Shown here one piece after another: positions 63,081-64,000 of a stretch of 64,000 nucleotides of DNA; the first letter of the stretch is position 1, and each line of letters begins with the position of its first letter. The translations under genes were made by a program, and so were the position numbers. The stretch comes from Chthoniobacterales bacterium (GTDB lineage: Bacteria > Verrucomicrobiota > Verrucomicrobiia > Chthoniobacterales > DASVRZ01). The notes beneath the pieces are model-generated. The model did no database searches and had not been told where the DNA came from. It worked only from the letters and a program-made list of their open reading frames with translations. The stretch lies in the NCBI GenBank assembly GCA_039930045.1, contig JBDSQB010000009.1, positions 62,001 to 126,000 on the forward strand, read 5' to 3'.

Positions 63081-64000
63081 GTTAGCTCCGCCAGCTTCCG
63101 CCGGTCCACTTTGCCATTGATCGTCATGGGAAACTCGTCGAAGAAGCGGAAGTTGCGCGGCAGCATGTAGTCGGGCAGCTTCTTTCTCAACGCGCCGCGC
63201 AAGGTTAGAATGCGCTCCGTCGGGCTGGCGGATTCGCCGCTGTAAATGATGCAGGCCGTCAGCGAAGTCACTGTGCCATCCTCCAGATTGGTTAGGACCA
63301 CGGCGTCGCGCACCTGCTCCAGTGAACGTAGATTCGCCTCCAAGTCGCCGAGTTCGATGCGATAGCCATTCAGCTTGATCTGCGAATCCATGCGTCCGTC
63401 GAAGTAGAGTTGAGTTCCATCGAAATGACCCCAGTCGCCGGTGCAATACGACCACACGCCGTCGATCTCGCGGAAGGGTTGCTCGTTCGGACGCGGGTTT
63501 AAGTAGCCCGGACTAACATTCGGACCGGAGATAACAATCTGACCCCGCTCACCCGTCGCAACGTCGTGCAGCTCGTCATTCAAAATACGGATGCGGCAGC
63601 CTGGAGTCGGCTCGCCGACGGGAAGCTCGCCCGTCGCGATCCAATCGGGCGTGATAAGAACCGAACTCGTCGCCACTGTCGCCTCGGTCGGGCCGTAGGT
63701 GTTCCAGACTTGCGCCGCGGGAAAACGCTCCAGCAAAGTCGCCGCAACGGCTGGCGGAAGCGTCTCGCCGCAGAAAAGAAAACGGCGGAGTTCCATCAGA
63801 TTCTGGCCATGGAACTCTGGATTTCCCGCGCACAAACGCGCAAAAGACGGCGTGGAAACCCACGTGGTGAGTCCATGGTTAGTCAGCAGCGCGGAGAGCG
63901 CCGTCAAGTCGGTGAGCAGGGCTTTGGTCACACTCACCAGCTTTCCGCCGCAGCGCAGACAGGGAAATAAATCCATCACCGACAAGTCGAAGCAGAAGGG
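63077..64000 (-). CDS. dltA: D-alanine-[D-alanyl carrier] ligase DltA, 5' end cut by window edge
   Basis: 308 codons of an adenylate-forming enzyme; the N-terminus is beyond the window. FDLSVMDLFPCL at the cut, STPSFARLCAGNPEF, FLFCGETLPPAVAATLLERFP, NTYGPTEATVATSS, YCTGDWGH, DSQIKLNGYRIELGDLE and the catalytic-Lys region FPMTINGKVDRRKLAEL follow DltA order closely. It activates D-alanine and loads a carrier. It overlaps dltB by 4 bases. The presence of dltAB in an apparently diderm genome suggests D-alanylation of a non-teichoic polymer, or a related non-ribosomal loading role; this is inference. Confidence 0.9.
   Translation of the reverse strand, partial: PFCFDLSVMDLFPCLRCGGKLVSVTKALLTDLTALSALLTNHGLTTWVSTPSFARLCAGNPEFHGQNLMELRRFLFCGETLPPAVAATLLERFPAAQVWNTYGPTEATVATSSVLITPDWIATGELPVGEPTPGCRIRILNDELHDVATGERGQIVISGPNVSPGYLNPRPNEQPFREIDGVWSYCTGDWGHFDGTQLYFDGRMDSQIKLNGYRIELGDLEANLRSLEQVRDAVVLTNLEDGTVTSLTACIIYSGESASPTERILTLRGALRKKLPDYMLPRNFRFFDEFPMTINGKVDRRKLAELT

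Noticed and set aside
61863-63455. 530-codon reading of the dltB frame
   Set aside because: Upstream part is out-of-frame dltA sequence; MBOAT sequence begins at 63080.
1-64000. tRNA, rRNA, CRISPR array, replication origin or prophage genes
   Set aside because: None seen on either strand.

Overview
The window is a moderately GC-rich (about 60% by eye), gene-dense chromosomal segment. I infer Verrucomicrobiota, possibly near Chthoniobacter/Terrimicrobium. The grounds are a long protein of about 18 W/DPxAA repeats, a secreted protein ending in the 'SYSVERSxDLTNWT' module common in that phylum, and a diderm-type gene set (PilT/PilU, lipoproteins, WcaF-like transferases). This is inference; no rRNA or tRNA gene was seen. 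Nearly all sequence is coding.

Layout. 1-2.9 kb (-): fumC, trpA and a cut-off DAHP synthase. 3-6.5 kb: CE7 esterase, ArsR regulator, repeat protein. 6.6-19.7 kb (+): dihydropyrimidinase, cydAB behind a near-perfect Rex operator, NCS1 permease, AGXT2-like aminotransferase, uricase, XdhC, a GT-C-like membrane protein, a DUF3309 peptide, lpd and an aldo/keto reductase. Two copies of a palindromic hairpin element lie here. 19.8-23.1 kb (-): folP-cdaA-mini-cdaR-glmM (c-di-AMP and cell-wall precursors). 23.1-26.1 kb (+): a secreted protein and a three-gene glycan cluster. 26.1-27.0 kb: an AT-richer, frameshifted lipoprotein gene. 27.1-32.4 kb (-): GT2, FAD oxidoreductase, UbiD decarboxylase, membrane protein, nadA. 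32.5-34.3 kb: adenine deaminase. 34.3-38.7 kb (-): GNAT, pseudo-receiver, PilU-like, PilT, response regulator. 38.9-43.9 kb (-): accA, LysM/degenerate YkuD protein, unknown protein, GT-C protein, serB. 43.9-49 kb: phosphohexomutase, unknown protein, two DUF883-like proteins, secreted propeller/Ig protein. 49-54.7 kb (-): xanthine dehydrogenase, DUF6986 protein, ureidoglycine aminohydrolase. 54.9-58.2 kb (-): two small membrane/lipoproteins, ahcY, metK; a divergent ArsR-methyltransferase fusion follows. 59.2-64 kb (-): P450, glycosyltransferase, dltB and partial dltA.

How they work together. Purine and pyrimidine nitrogen salvage is the main theme but is scattered. Adenine deaminase, XDH with XdhC, uricase and AllE cover adenine to ureidoglycolate, with gaps at HIU/OHCU processing, allantoinase and allantoate hydrolysis. 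Dihydropyrimidinase, NCS1 permease and the AGXT2-like aminotransferase suggest reductive pyrimidine or hydantoin use. Other coherent modules are SAM recycling with its own regulator, c-di-AMP synthesis with a miniature CdaR, type IV pilus retraction, and a D-alanylation-like dltAB pair.

Best leads: the 46-residue CdaR-like peptide; the hairpin elements with variable stems and a constant GTCTC/GAGAC core; two over-represented short DNA words; degenerate signalling domains flanking pilTU; a catalytically dead L,D-transpeptidase-like protein; and the lipoprotein gene whose frame breaks fall on slippery-looking runs.
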